Shown: positions 10,311-22,164, numbered from the stretch's first letter. The stretch is 64,000 nucleotides of DNA from Corallium rubrum (GCA_964035015.1 OZ035997.1:23435834-23499833); one strand, 5' to 3'. Translations and numbers: made by a program. The notes: a model not told the origin generated them from the sequence alone.

Positions 10311-13300
10311 CCAACTCTAGTTCCTAGTATTTCAGAACAGCGACCGATTTCCATTAGAATTTCAAAACGAACTGACACACATTATAATTTGTCTAACCAA
10401 CGATGTGATACAAACAATAATTTGGTTAAGGTTCTTATCTCAGAACCTTCGTTATTGGCTACTGTACACACGATTCAAGAACCAAGTAACAAAACAATTA
10501 CTTCCAGCAGATGCAAAAACCCTAAACTATCTAAAATTAAAATAGCACATTTAAACGTTAGATCTCTCAAAAATAGAGAACATTTTATACAAGTTAAAGA
10601 AATAGTTATGAAGACAGACTTGGATATTTTCGCCGTGTCAGAATCATGGCTTAATACAACAGTTACAAATGCGGAAGTTGAAATAGAAGGCTACAAATTA
10701 TCCAGATTGGATCGGTTAAAGAAGATTGGAGGAGGTGTTTGCATATATACGCGAAAACCACTAAAAGCCAAAGTGCTAAAGGACCAAACTGAAATTTCTG
10801 AGACTGGTTTCCATCAACTGTGGTTGCAAGTACAACATAAGAAGATTAAATCCTTTCTCTTGTGTGTTGTTTACAGACCGCCCGATTGTCCTTTGTCATG
10901 TTTCACTGACAACTTTATGCCACAAGTTTCGCAGGCTTTATTACTAGGAAAAGAAATAATAGTTCTTGGTGATTTAAACTGTAACATGTTAAAATTGGGA
11001 CCTGAATCTAGAGCCTTAATGGAAATTTGTTTAAACCTAAATTTTACGCAACTGATCAATCAGCCAACAAGAGTAACCGCCCAATCTGAAACACTGGTAG
11101 ATATCATTTTGACATCAAATCCAACCTTGGTTATTGAAAGTGGTGTAAAAGAAACTTTCATCAGTGATCATTTTTTGATACATTCAACATTGAATTTGAA
11201 AATGCCTAAACCTCAGACTGCTTATATCACCTCAAGAAGCTATAAACAATACGATCCTGTTCGATTTATTGAAGACTTAAAACAGGTTTCCTGGAATGAT
11301 ATGTCTTGTATCACAGATGTTGATCAAAAGTTGTACTGTTTCAATAGTCATTTCCAAAAAGTGCTAAATATCCATGCTCCTGTAAAAACAATGAAAGTCA
11401 GATATCGCCAGTGTTCATTTGTAAATGACGAAATCAAGAGATCTATGCGTGTTAGAAATAGATTACATAAACGCGCTCGTCAAACTCGTGACCCAAAAGA
11501 TTGGGAATGCTTTCGTTTGTCACGTGACTCTATCAAGAAAAGATTGAAGGAAGCTGAAAGAGTCTACGTGAAAAATGAATTTGACAATAATAAGACGAGA
11601 AATTCAATGTGGAAAACTATCCGTCAATGTTTACCTCGGAAAGAAAAAGCAAAACCTACATACACAAAGGATATTGATACTTTGGCACACGAGTTTAATA
11701 AATTTTTCACCACCGTCGGAGAAAGAGCATCCGAAGCTTCCAAAGATCTTGCTGTGAAACACGATCTTCCAGTAAATTGTTACCAACCAATGCTTCAGGA
11801 TATTCCTAAAGATGGTGATTTATTTTACTTTAAACATGTATCGTGTAGCGAGGTAAGAAAGATAGTAATGTCATTTCCATCAAACAAAGCACCTGGACAT
11901 GACAAGGTTTCAATGGCAGTTATTAAAGACGCACTTCCATGTATCCTCCCTATTTTAACTGATATTGTTAACAGTTCGCTGCAGTCATCCATATTCCCGA
12001 ATGAATGGAAATTTGCTGAGACTATTCCTCTAATTAAAGACAAAGAAGATAACCACGAATTAGCGAACAATAATCGTCCGGTCTCATTGTTACCGGCAGC
12101 TTCTAAAATATGTGAACGCATAGCCTTGAAACAATTTACAGAATACCTGACCATAAAAAAAAGGCTGACCACGCATCAAAGTGGAAATAAGAAACTTCAT
12201 TCCACAGAAACTTTAAATATATGTATAACTGACACAATTCTGTCTTCCATGGATAAAGGGAAACTGACAGCTCTTGTTCTACTTGATTTATCAAAAGCCT
12301 TTGATAGCATTAATCATTCAATACTCTTGGAAAAATTGAAAATTCATGGTGTATCTGCCGAAGCAACACAGTGGTTTAAAATTTATCTATCAGACAGGAG
12401 TCAATCCGTCCGTATCGGGTCTGTTTTGTCTACAGCACTCCCCATAACTCATGGTGTACCACAGGGTTCGATTTTGGGACCCATATTATTTAACATTTAT
12501 ATAAATGATTTACCAACTATACCAAGAGTTTGTGACTTGGAATCCTTCGTGGATGACTCAAAGCTTTTACTATCCTTCTTTATTAATAATGCTGAAGCCT
12601 CTTCAAATTCTATATCAGAGGACCTTCAGAGAGTAGCCGCTTGGTGCTGCGCAAATTGTCTACTAATGAATCCAAATAAAACAAAGCTTCTTTTGTTAGG
12701 CACGCGTCAAATGCTGAACCAGGTTCCAGAAAACTTTCATGTTACTCTTCTTGGAAAGCAGATATTTCCAGTCTTATTGGCTAAGGACTTGGGAATTATC
12801 CTTGATGCATCAATGACGTTTGATGAGCATGTCACAAATGTAGTTTCCTCGTGTATTGCTGGATTGTGTCAAATCAATAGAGCAAAGCACATATTTGACA
12901 AACAAACTTTAATGAACATAATAAACGCTTTGATTTTTAGCAAATTGTATTATGGTTCTACAATATGGTCGAACACTTCCTTGAAAAATGTAAAGAAGCT
13001 CCAACTTGTACAGAATTTTGCAGCTAGAATAGTCAGCGGCTCAAATAAATACGAGCATATTACACCAGTTTTGCGACAATTGAATTGGCTTCCAGTTAGC
13101 TATATGTTACAATTTAGAGACTTGGTTATGAGTTTTCGATGTGTAAATAATTTAGCTCCAGAGTACCTGTGCAATAAATTTAAGAGACGATCGGCTGTAC
13201 ATGATCTCCATACTAGGAACAATAATGAACTTGATATTCCATTTTTCAAAACTGCATCGGGACAAAGAACATTTGTTTATCGTGCAACTCGATTATGGAA

Positions 13301-13445
13301 TAATGTAAATACCAAAGTTAAAGACTCGACAGATACCAGTATTTTGACTTTTAAGAAACAAATGAAACTCCACCTTTTTAATAAATTTTTAAATACTTTA
13401 AATAATAACTGCGATTGCAAATTTGTAAATATACTTTTTTTTTAA
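10311..13445 (+). CDS. LINE ORF2: APE endonuclease and reverse transcriptase
   Basis: The frame is open for 1044 codons straight after the ORF1 stop. It has no AUG until 10608, which lies inside the endonuclease domain. Endonuclease motifs (residue 1 = codon 10311) are HLNVRSL (80-86), SESWL (E111), GDLN (D221) and SDH (285-287). RT motifs are LDLSKAFD (D659, D665), HGVPQGSILGP, and FVDD (746-749), a variant of the usual F/YADD. The C-terminal part has FAARIV, HITPVLRQLNWLP and LWNNVN, typical of CR1-type LINEs. It should nick target DNA and prime reverse transcription from the nick. No internal stop or frameshift is present, so the copy looks young. How ORF2 is translated is unclear (see findings). 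Confidence 0.9.
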   Translation, partial: PTLVPSISEQRPISIRISKRTDTHYNLSNQRCDTNNNLVKVLISEPSLLATVHTIQEPSNKTITSSRCKNPKLSKIKIAHLNVRSLKNREHFIQVKEIVMKTDLDIFAVSESWLNTTVTNAEVEIEGYKLSRLDRLKKIGGGVCIYTRKPLKAKVLKDQTEISETGFHQLWLQVQHKKIKSFLLCVVYRPPDCPLSCFTDNFMPQVSQALLLGKEIIVLGDLNCNMLKLGPESRALMEICLNLNFTQLINQPTRVTAQSETLVDIILTSNPTLVIESGVKETFISDHFLIHSTLNLKMPKPQTAYITSRSYKQYDPVRFIEDLKQVSWNDMSCITDVDQKLYCFNSHFQKVLNIHAPVKTMKVRYRQCSFVNDEIKRSMRVRNRLHKRARQTRDPKDWECFRLSRDSIKKRLKEAERVYVKNEFDNNKTRNSMWKTIRQCLPRKEKAKPTYTKDIDTLAHEFNKFFTTVGERASEASKDLAVKHDLPVNCYQPMLQDIPKDGDLFYFKHVSCSEVRKIVMSFPSNKAPGHDKVSMAVIKDALPCILPILTDIVNSSLQSSIFPNEWKFAETIPLIKDKEDNHELANNNRPVSLLPAASKICERIALKQFTEYLTIKKRLTTHQSGNKKLHSTETLNICITDTILSSMDKGKLTALVLLDLSKAFDSINHSILLEKLKIHGVSAEATQWFKIYLSDRSQSVRIGSVLSTALPITHGVPQGSILGPILFNIYINDLPTIPRVCDLESFVDDSKLLLSFFINNAEASSNSISEDLQRVAAWCCANCLLMNPNKTKLLLLGTRQMLNQVPENFHVTLLGKQIFPVLLAKDLGIILDASMTFDEHVTNVVSSCIAGLCQINRAKHIFDKQTLMNIINALIFSKLYYGSTIWSNTSLKNVKKLQLVQNFAARIVSGSNKYEHITPVLRQLNWLPVSYMLQFRDLVMSFRCVNNLAPEYLCNKFKRRSAVHDLHTRNNNELDIPFFKTASGQRTFVYRATRLWNNVNTKVKDSTDTSILTFKKQMKLHLFNKFLNTLNNNCDCKFVNILFF

Positions 13446-13540
13446 CTTACATATTTTACATTTTATATTGTAATTAGATGCTGAAAAGCCATGTAATTGG
13501 AGCATTTAATAAAGTATAATAATAATAATATTAAAATATC

Positions 13541-14540
13541 AAGGTCAACTGCATCAAAGCTTTGGCCAAATCTAAATAAACCACAGAGTTTAACCGTCCT
13601 TGGTCCATTTTATTAAATCATTCTATCGTAGCATCTAATAATGCTGTTACTGAAGAGTGCGATGGCCTAAATCCAGATTGAGCATTAGATAGTAAATTAT
13701 TTTTAGAAACATATTCATAGAGTTGGTTATATACTATTCTCACGAAAACGTTTGCGACTGCTGAGATTAAAGAGATAGGCCTATAATTGTTGACGTCTTC
13801 TTTGGCCACGTCCACATATACGTTTTCGTGGCGTTTTCATATTGTTTCAGGTAATGAAACCATTGTTTCTGCCCCCCTGAGGACCGAGAACAATATAAAA
13901 ACACTATAAAAACGCATACGTGTGGACGTGGTCTTTAACACCACTTTTATATACGGGAATAACTTAGCGAGTTTCCAGTTGCACTTGGGAATATGCTAAT
14001 TTGGATTGATAAATTAAATATGTCGCAAAGCGGAACAGCAATTACCGACGCAGCTTCTTTCAATAACTTACATGGTATTCCGTCCAGTTCAGTAGCTTTA
14101 TTTTCGAACATTGACGCCAGTAATTTGAATACTGTCGTGGCTGAGATGGAAGTTAATGAAAAGGAAGAGTCAACTGGTTTTATATAATCTGTAAATAATT
14201 TTGTTGCTCTCTCTTGACATGCAGCTAATTTTGGACTTATCGCAGCAAAATGATTATTCATGCAAAGTGAAACTCCATCTGAGTCGGTAATTGTCTGTTC
14301 CCCAACTTTTAGACTCACAATATTGTTTTCTGATTTGGTGTTACGGGATCCAATTTCATTTATTACCTTCCGAATTATTTTCGAATTTCCAGAATTCTTA
14401 CTAAATGTGTTGATAATAAAAATCTTTTTTTGTTTTTCTTATTTGATTGTTACACTTCTTTCTAGCGTTCTTAAACCTTTGCCAATCACCCTGATCGCCA
14501 AACTTTATGGCCGTTCTTTTAAGGCTGTCACGTTCAATTA
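13541..14540 (-). pseudogene. Older LINE, upstream half of RT and linker (interrupted)
   Basis: Minus-strand translation gives a linker (GDQGDWQRFKNARKKCN near 14.48 kb), then SLKVGEQTITDSDG and NNHFAAISPKLA, then DYIKPVDSSFSLTSIS and ATELDGIPCKLLKEAA. RT motifs follow: VNNYRPISLISAVANV, AQSGFRPSHSSVTALL and DLAKAF, with one T missing after it. This is the CR1-like linker/RT order. A 129-bp MITE (13804-13932) interrupts it between the RT blocks. Stops and frameshifts show it is inactive. It continues at 8505-8766. Confidence 0.82.
13804..13933. mobile_element. 129-130-bp MITE with GRCCACGTCCAC termini
   Basis: The left end GGCCACGTCCACA and the complement of the right end, GACCACGTCCACA, match with one mismatch, and the arms continue for about 45 bases. 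TTT (or CTTT) is present on both sides as a likely target duplication. Removing the insert and one duplicate restores the minus-strand LINE frame SGVKEDVNNYRPIS, confirming the boundaries. A 3-bp duplication and GGCC-like ends would suit a PIF/Harbinger-type MITE, but the family is inferred. Confidence 0.82.
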
Positions 14541-14580
14541 ACAATGCTTCAATTCAAAAGAGTATGACTAAGTATAGGTT

Positions 14581-14677
14581 ATATACCGAGAACGCGGGAT
14601 ATAAGTCATATATTGACCCGAGGGGCCGAAGGTCCCGAGGGTCAATATATGACTTATATCTCAAGTTCGAGGTATAT
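14581..14677. repeat. Foldback with CCCGAGG motifs
   Basis: ATATACC at the left pairs with GGTATAT at the right. GATATAAGTCATATATTGAC pairs with its complement around CCCGAGGGGCCGAAGGTCCC. Further CCGAGG-type motifs continue to about 14945. Confidence 0.75.
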
Positions 14678-15380
14678 CACGATTGAGGAGGTTTTCGAAC
14701 AAGGTTTCGTCAATTTCGAAGAGTTTCGATCAAGATTTTTCGAGTTTTGTCGACAAGTTTTATCCAATTATTTATGCACGGGATATAACCTGTATATACA
14801 CCGCGGTACATCAAAGAAAACCGACTCAATCGTGATATAAATACAATTATAGACCTGTAGCGAGGGATATTCCAATTACCCCGAGGATTCGCCCGAGGGA
14901 TATTTCATCTCGAGGGGTCATTTTTTGTGGAATACCCCGAGCGAAAGGTCTATTATACCGAAACATATTAATCTTCCCAATAAAAGCTTAAATAACTTTA
15001 GCTTAACTTTTGTCAGCTTTTCATTGTCGGTTTCCATTCTGTTGATCTTAATTATGCGTCGTCTCAAGGCTTCTGCATGGATGTATTCTTTGTTACTTTC
15101 TTTCTATTTCCTGAGATCTTACTTTCCTGTAACCTAACAATCTTCTTGTCAACATCTGCATGTTCAGGCGAAACCTCTTCTTGTTACGCCAAACTCCTTA
15201 TATTCATTAAACGTATCTTCAGTATAGTCAAGAAGATAATTGCCCAGCAAATAATTTTCAAAAAAGCCTAAGTATAAGTATAAAGTATAAGTATACTTCA
15301 TACAGTTCCGAGAAACCTTTACCTCTCTTCTAATTTCTAAAGTGAATTTTACACAATTTGTTTTTTTGTTACGTATATAG
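14678..15380. other. Noncoding stretch with CCGAGGG motifs, otherwise unrecognised
   Basis: 14860-14945 repeats CCCGAGG/CGAGGGATAT motifs related to the adjacent foldback. The rest shows no feature I can support. Confidence 0.45.
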
Positions 15381-15386
15381 AGCAGG

Positions 15387-15750
<364 letters not shown>

Positions 15751-15870
15751 TTGTTTCTCTCGCTCCAGTAAGTCTAGTGTTAGCCTTGCTGGATCGGGCG
15801 GCCCCGGTACTTCTAAACATTGTGAGCGTATTTTCAAAGTATCGATAGAAAGTTCTTTTAGCCACATCAT

Positions 15871-16750
15871 TCAACAACTAGGCAACCAAAAAACATAAAA
15901 TCGAGCATGCGAAGTACTGACCTCTATAGAAACAGATCAGTGATGCGAAGCAGGTTGGGAATATTGCGTAAAATGTGCAAGTTGGCGTGACACCCCCTCT
16001 AGATACCAACATGCAATATTTCTAGCCTTTTGTCTCAGAAATTTTTATTTGATTATAACTTTTTCCACAAATTCAAAAACACAATATTTGACATCAAACG
16101 TGGAACTAAAATGCTTCATGCAGATGCTGATATTTAATAAAAAAAACTTCATTGATCTGTTGTATGAACTATAGTGTATTTATTAGATACACGAAAGTAG
16201 CCTCTTGCAAAATAACATTGGAAATGGCGGCTATATACTTCTGAAATTGCGGTCACATTAGGAAGAACCGTCAATTCGTTCTGTTTTTCCGGTGAATGTA
16301 AGGGCGGAATGATTTTGCACGAGGGTTACATGACCCATGCTTTATGAAAAATAAGGCTGTAATATAGAATTAGAAAGACTGTAATATACCGTCTAGTGGG
16401 TCTTGCTATCACAGAAAATCGTAATTTTTGTAATTACGGAAATCATTCCGCATGCATGTGCCACATATATGCCATTCCGCAAAATTATTCCGCCTTTTAC
16501 ATTCACCGCTGTTTTTCGCAGTAATTGTTAAAAAGGCAGCCGCATTCAAAATGACGGTAACGGTCAAAGCGCCGTAAATTTCTCTTTTTAAATTATTGTT
16601 GTACTTAAGTTAAGCGCGAAAGCCTTTTTCTGTTTAAGTGCATGAGAAGCCCCAAACTGATAACCCCTTTTGAAAATATATATGTACACACACAAAACAA
16701 ACACTTCAGAAAATAAACCTTTGCAAAATAAACACTTCTGAACTTCAACA
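15871..16750. repeat. Dispersed 0.9-kb noncoding repeat, copy 2
   Basis: Same order of landmarks as 1776-3250, without the 550-bp segment of copy 1. The internal foldback (GGTGAATGTAAGGGCGGAAT and its complement) lies at about 16290-16512. The two copies differ by scattered substitutions and small indels, so the duplication is not recent. Confidence 0.75.
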
Positions 16751-16869
16751 TAAGCGCTATTAGAAAAATAAGTTTTTCGAAAATCTAAAATCACAAAAGG
16801 TGGTGAACTGTTGAGATGCTTGACGAAACAAAAAACTGACATTTCGAGGGGAGTCCATCAGTATAAATT

Positions 16870-18610
16870 AAAATATTATTACAAATTAATTATAGTACAA
16901 AATATTTACAAGATATGATGTATTTACAAGATACGAGTTGGAGAGTTGAGGCAATAGGTATGAAGTTCGCGTTTGAAACAATTTAATGATTTGATTTGTC
17001 TTAATTCATTAGGTAGATTGTTCCACCTTAACGCTGCTCTAAATCGAAAAGATTTTCTTACATATTCAGTTTTGAGTTGTGGTAAAAAATTTTGGTATCA
17101 CAACCTCTTAAATTATATTGATTTGTATTTTCAACCCTCTTAAATTGATTAGTAATATATTCGGGGTACAGGTGATTTAGAACTTTGAACATCGTAATCA
17201 TTTCAAGTTTAAATCTGCGAATGACAAGATCTTCTTCAAAATTTTATTTGGTAATTACCCTTGCCGCTCTATTTTGGAGTTTTTGAAGTCGAACTAACGC
17301 ATTTAAATTTCCCCAAATTTGGTCACAATAATCGAACAATGGCAACATAAGCGAATTATAAATAGTAATTAAGGCTTTCTGAGGAACAAAAGATTGAATT
17401 TGCCTCAGTCCACCTATTGCGGAAGAAATTTTCTTCGCAATGATCACCAATGTGACTTGACCAACTCAAAATTTCATCAAAATACACTCCTAAGGACTTA
17501 CTATTTCTTACTCTTTTAATTGGTGATCCGCCAATATACAATTTTGGAGAATTTACATTATCTAGTTTATATTTTGATCCTATCAACATATATGCCGCTT
17601 TAGTGCATGGTACTGAGGCTAAGTCTGTTTGCTATCAACCAATTATTAACTTCATTTAGACCGTAATTCAGACGAGCCTCAATATCACTAATACTCTTCC
17701 CAGAAATTGTGATGTTGGTATCATCAGCATACATTCTGGGTATACCATGGCGAAGAGAGGATGGTAGGTCATTAATGTATAGTAAGAAAAGTAAAGGACC
17801 TAAAATTGAGCCTTGAGGAACACCACATGTTAGTTTTAAAGGTCTAGAAATAAACCCGTTTACACTACATTTCTGAAGGAAGCAAACAATTTCAATGGGA
17901 TTCCTCGTACACCATAGGCTTCAATTTTCTTTGACAGAATATAATGGTCAACTGTGTCAAAAGCTTTAGCCAAATCAAGAAAAACCACTATATTTAAACG
18001 ACATTGATCAATATTAGAGCACCATTCATTTACTGCATCGAGAAGAGCCGTTACGGTAGAATGCCTTGGCCGAAAACCAGACTGAAAGTGAGTCAGTATA
18101 ATGTTTTCAGCAAGGTACTCATATAATTGATCAAAAATCAGCTTTTCATAGATTTTGGCAACGACACTAATGACAGAGATTGGCCGGTAGTTGCAAGTCT
18201 CATCCTTTGCTTCTTTCTTGTAAATTGGCGTGACTTTGGCAAGTTTCCAATCGTTTGGAAAGATACCAGTAGCAATTGATTTATTAAAAATATCGCAAAG
18301 TGACTGTGCAACCACAGGCAAACCTTCTTTAATAAGTCTACACGAGATATTATCTAAGCCAAATGCTTTTTTTACTTTCAAATCTTTAATTATTTTAGAG
18401 ACTTTCTCCGACGTAACATATTGGATATGAAATGTGGAGTTTGAAGGTTTAATATAATCAAGAGAATTTATTCGCGATGGATCCTCACGTGTTGTAAATC
18501 CTTTGTTCGTTGTGTAGTCCTTCGTCGTCACGTGTCCATAGAATTTCCTTTCTTCAACCAATTGCCTTCCTCTAACATGAACTATTGTGTTCATCAACAT
18601 GACCATTGCA
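16870..18610 (-). pseudogene. Degraded CR1-like LINE: RT and C-terminal domain
   Basis: Read on the minus strand: DYIKPSNSTFHIQYVTSEKV, GLDNISCRLIKEGLP, NYRPISVISVVAKIYEKL, QSGFRPRHSTVTALLDAV, DLAKAFDTVDH and GVRGIPL (17.9-18.5 kb). CGVPQGSILGPLLFLLYIND and MYADDTNITIS follow (17.7-17.85 kb). Then come SLGVYFDEILSWSSHI, LMLPLFDYCDQIWG, LQNRAARVITK and FRAALRWNNLPNELRQIKSL (17.0-17.55 kb). Several frameshifts separate the blocks, so it is inactive. It is close in sequence to the older LINE around 13.5-14.5 kb and may be the same family. Confidence 0.85.
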
Positions 18611-18639
18611 TAATCTTGAAAGACAATGTAGCTTCCAAA

Positions 18640-19185
18640 TCATCCCCTTCCACTAACTATGATCTTGCCAAAATTGCCATCAGTACATTTGTCAAGAACT
18701 TGGGTTTCGGTTCATTGCTCTTTCGACCCCAACGTTCATCTTTGCAGCTCGAGAAACGTTCATACAAACTGAGGTGACACCAGCCGTTCGTAGCACGCAT
18801 ACGGCGAGAAATTTGGTGAAGCCAATACCGATTTGTATTATGAACATTTCTCGAACTGCGAAGATAAACGCTGGGATGAAAGAGCAATAAACCAAAAGGC
18901 AAGTTTGACGAATGTACTGATGGCAATTTTGGCGAGATCGAGCGGTTTTTGAGTATTAATTTACGGGGATTTAAATGAGTGTCGTGTCTGAAATATTCTC
19001 TATGAAAGTTACCAGCCTTTCCTTATTTTTAGTATATTAGAGGTTATAATTGACCATGAGTCGGGGGCTCGTCGAAATATCAGTTGAAACTCGACTTGGA
19101 AATCAGAAAGACGCAAGCATCAACAGATAGAAATTAAGCAGAAACGAGTTAAGAACATTTATTTCGAATTTCTATGGGTCTTGGT
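18640..19185. repeat. Foldback-containing repeat unit, copy 1
   Basis: An inverted repeat (about 18660-18735 against 18865-18935, with AAAATTGCCATCAGTACATT in one arm) is followed by about 245 bp from CGAGATCGAGCGGTTTTT to TTCGAATTTCTATGGGTC. The latter part recurs directly at 19618-19832. Copy 2 lacks the inverted-repeat part, as if collapsed or never inserted. Confidence 0.7.
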
Positions 19186-19229
19186 ATATATTTCATGCAT
19201 TCTATAGAGCGTTTTCGTCTTACGTCACG

Positions 19230-19475
19230 GCGGCCATACTGGTGTAATAAGCTGATTATTATCATAAACATTTTGAAACTGATGCTGGTAATTCTGCTGA
19301 AATTTGGCGCACAATTAATGATGTTTTGGGTAGAAATATCAGTGACTCTGCCCTAACAAGATTAAAGACTAATACAGAAGTCATTACAGATCCAAAGGAG
19401 ATCTGTGAGCTAATGAATAAGCATTTTACTGATATAGGACCAAAATTGGCTTCCACGAACGACTACACTAATTAA
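19230..19475 (+). pseudogene. LINE fragment: endonuclease-RT linker
   Basis: Plus-strand frame reads AEIWRTINDVLGRNISDSAL, TDPKEICELMNKHFT and DIGPKLAS, then stops. This is the linker between endonuclease and RT in CR1-like LINEs (compare NNHFAAISPKLA in the 14-kb remnant). It lies between the two direct repeat units at 18.6-19.2 kb and 19.6-19.8 kb. Confidence 0.7.
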
Positions 19476-19479
19476 ACCC

Positions 19480-19840
19480 GAACGTTGGTATTGGGTGACT
19501 GCTTCATTATGCATAAAATACAATACGTTCAGTGACCGTGAAATTAGACAAACTGAACAAAAGCATGGAACGATGACTTTTACCGAGTTTCCAAACCATC
19601 CCCCTCCACTAACCAGGCGAGATCGAGCGGTTTTTGTGGATTTTACGGAGCTTCAAGTGAGGGCCGTCTGAAATATTCTCTATGAAAGTCACCATGCAGC
19701 CTTTGCTTATTTTAAGTATAAAGCGGTTAATTGACCGTGAATGGGACTCGCCGAGATATATAGTTCAAACTCGACTCGGAAAGTCACAAGCATCAACAAA
19801 TATAAAGCAGACATTTATTTCGAATTTCTATGGGTCATGG
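19480..19840. repeat. Foldback-containing repeat unit, copy 2
   Basis: It contains TTTCCAAACCATCCCCCTCC and then CGAGATCGAGCGGTTTTT, ending in TTCGAATTTCTATGGGTC, matching copy 1. Its upstream part (GTGACTGCTTCATTATG, then CAATGACTTTT-like text) matches 50850-50960, so the unit belongs to a wider family. Confidence 0.65.
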
Positions 19841-20720
19841 GTCAACAAACGCAGCCCCTCCCCCCAAAGTAAATGAAATCGTAGGTAAACGCAAAAGGAA
19901 CACAACACTTGCAAGAGGTTGCACGTTTGGGCCGCTTCCGGTGGTTCGGCCGCCAGTAAAAAGACTAATAAGACTGATCCAAGATGACCGCGTAGGGACC
20001 TAGAACTGACGTCTAAAAATTCCCCATTGCCGCCATGTTTTGCCTCAGTTTTTTATTGGCAGTCAGCCTTCCAGGTATATATAGAGTCAATCATATTTGC
20101 CTGCACGATTGTAGGAAGAGCCCGCGATACAATTGTATACGTCAAATAATGCGTGAAGGCCAAGCTTTTAAAAGCCTCTTCTCGTTTGGTTTAGAAAGGT
20201 AATGTCTTGACAAATTTTTGCTTCTCAGCGTCCTGTATAATTACCAAGACATCATCGTAGGATTTACTGTGCAATAGTTTGTTAATTCAAAGAACTCAGA
20301 TCAGACTCTCGTACTATTTTGAAACTGTTTGAAAACTCGCTCGTTTAGATCATTCCCAAATTGCACTGAAGTCCAGTTAGAAGCATCTATACATCTTCTG
20401 CTTCTTCAGGTGCGAATTTAAAGATTTGAAAATTTTGAAAGAATAAATAAATGAAACAAGTTAAGATTTAAACATCATGTATCTCCATTGACCTTTCAGG
20501 TTCAAATGATGGCAGACTTTATAGTCCAATCCTTCATAAACAATTTTATATTCAATAAATAAACCCGTCATAATTCCATGGGTTATCATAAGGTGATCAG
20601 TTTAATCAATGCTTTTATCAAAAGAAAGTATACGTTAAAAGAGTACAAGACTTTTTTTCAATTATACTCCTTGTTTTGGTCATTGTCGTTTTAATTTTTT
20701 TTATACCTCTTAGCATTTGT
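19841..20720. other. Stretch without recognised genes
   Basis: Short GCCGCCATGTTTTG-type text at 20030 resembles repeat-derived sequence. I see no coding or structured element I can support. Confidence 0.4.
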
Positions 20721-20734
20721 AACCTTGTGCTAAG

Positions 20735-20790
20735 AAAAAGGGCCTTCGCTCGAAACGTTAGACTCCTACGTTCTCTGTTTCGGCAGTATA
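20735..20790 (+). ncRNA. Relic hammerhead-like motif
   Basis: GGGCCTTCGCTCGAAACGTTAG forms the 3' half of a hammerhead: GGGC and GCUC pair around CUUC, followed by GAAAC. The CUGANGA box is decayed to CTAAGAA. A related pair lies at 34915-35015. It is probably the worn terminus of a retroelement. Confidence 0.45.
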
Positions 20791-20829
20791 TCTAACCTTA
20801 CTATATTTCGATTGCTAAAAAAATACATT

Positions 20830-22080
20830 GCTGTTGTTAATAATTTCAAAATTTTGAAATAAACAGATTTCAACATATTGGCACCGTTACAAACACAGGA
20901 AAATATATTTTTATTATGTTAATAAAAAAGACAGCTGCATGCAAAAAATATGTAATTTTAATGTTGTACGCAGATTCTAATTATACTATGTTGTTCGCTC
21001 CATGCAGAGGTTTAATTATAAAGCGTTGGCTTGGTTTGGCAAAAATAATTAAATGTTAACTGATTCAAATGATATACTGGTGAGCTGGTTAGTAAAACTA
21101 ATATTTTCTCCATGTAAGGTGTGTTGTTGTTTTAAATAAGACATGTACAAAGACTTGAAATCTGTACTTCTTGGCATCTTGCTAGAGTAACACCAGAACT
21201 GACATAAACTATATTGACTAAATCGGATTTACTAAAAAAAATTCGCATATAGAGATGTCGTATTTCAGTTACCTTACATTATCAATGTCAATCATATATA
21301 AAAGTATATTGATTAATATTGCATAGTGTAACTATGTCTTGCTCAATATAAAAAATGTACATAACATGCACAAAATAAGAAGTTACTGTTAAATAAAATA
21401 GACATTTCAGACAAAAATTATTAGTAAATGCAAGCATTAATACATGCATGCATGCATGCATGCAAACATGCATGTTTAATTTATCATGGCAGGTGCAGTT
21501 TCTTACAATAAAAACAAATTTATTCAGTGTCTGAAAAAATGAAGCTGGACGATTGATTCTTTGAGCGTAGCAAGTTTATTCCTCACTATATATTATCTGG
21601 AAAACTCTGCAGCAGTAAACGTAGAAAATTTATCGTGCGATATTAACTCATTTGTGGACCTAAAGATTCAGTCCAGCTATAAATTTTCATGTAAGTCTTA
21701 TTATCTCTTTAGCTTGATACTGTACAGTTCTATGTATATGATCTACGGTAAACGGCATGACCAAGAGAACATTTCGATGTTTTCCTGCCCGGCTTAACCT
21801 GTTCTGTATATACTTAGTAATAAAATATGGCAGAGAATTAAAACTCTCGTGCCTTTGCAAGTTAACAGAAAATCTCTTTCCTAATCGTTGGTGTGCTTTG
21901 TAGAAAAGAGTCTTTTTCATAGATAAGTATTCTAAAATCCGAGCAAAGTCACGATTTAATAGTTCAACGCGACTGACCACTTCTTGCATTTAGCAAGAAG
22001 CCATGTTAAATAACCAAGCATTTTAAACCCAGGTTTATGTTGTCTGACTATCACGATCGATGTTATTAATTTAAGTATTA
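20830..22080. other. AT-rich stretch, small (CATG)n run only
   Basis: A (TGCA)n/(CATG)n run lies at about 21443-21475. No gene is recognised. Confidence 0.45.
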
Positions 22081-22099
22081 TATATAAATATTATATATA

Positions 22100-22105
<6 letters not shown>

Positions 22106-22162
<57 letters not shown>
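22106..22162. repeat. (TA)n microsatellite
   Basis: About 28 TA units, preceded by three TATAAATAT-type units. Confidence 0.95.

Positions 22163-22164
<2 letters not shown>

Larger units (their letters stand above)
8768..13535 (+). mobile_element. CR1-like LINE, nearly complete, nested in an older LINE
   Basis: It holds ORF1 (8778-10310), ORF2 (10311-13445), a short 3' UTR with AATAAA (about 13508-13513) and a (TAA)n tail ending near 13533. Antisense RT sequence of another LINE flanks both sides, which fixes the boundaries to within about 10 bases. The 5' UTR before the ORF1 ATG is only about 10 bases, so the copy may be slightly 5'-truncated. Joining the flanks appears to leave out about 40 bp of the older LINE (estimated from the related copy at 17.9 kb), so a small target deletion is likely. 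Clade assignment (CR1/L2 group) rests on the RT and C-terminal motifs. Confidence 0.88.
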
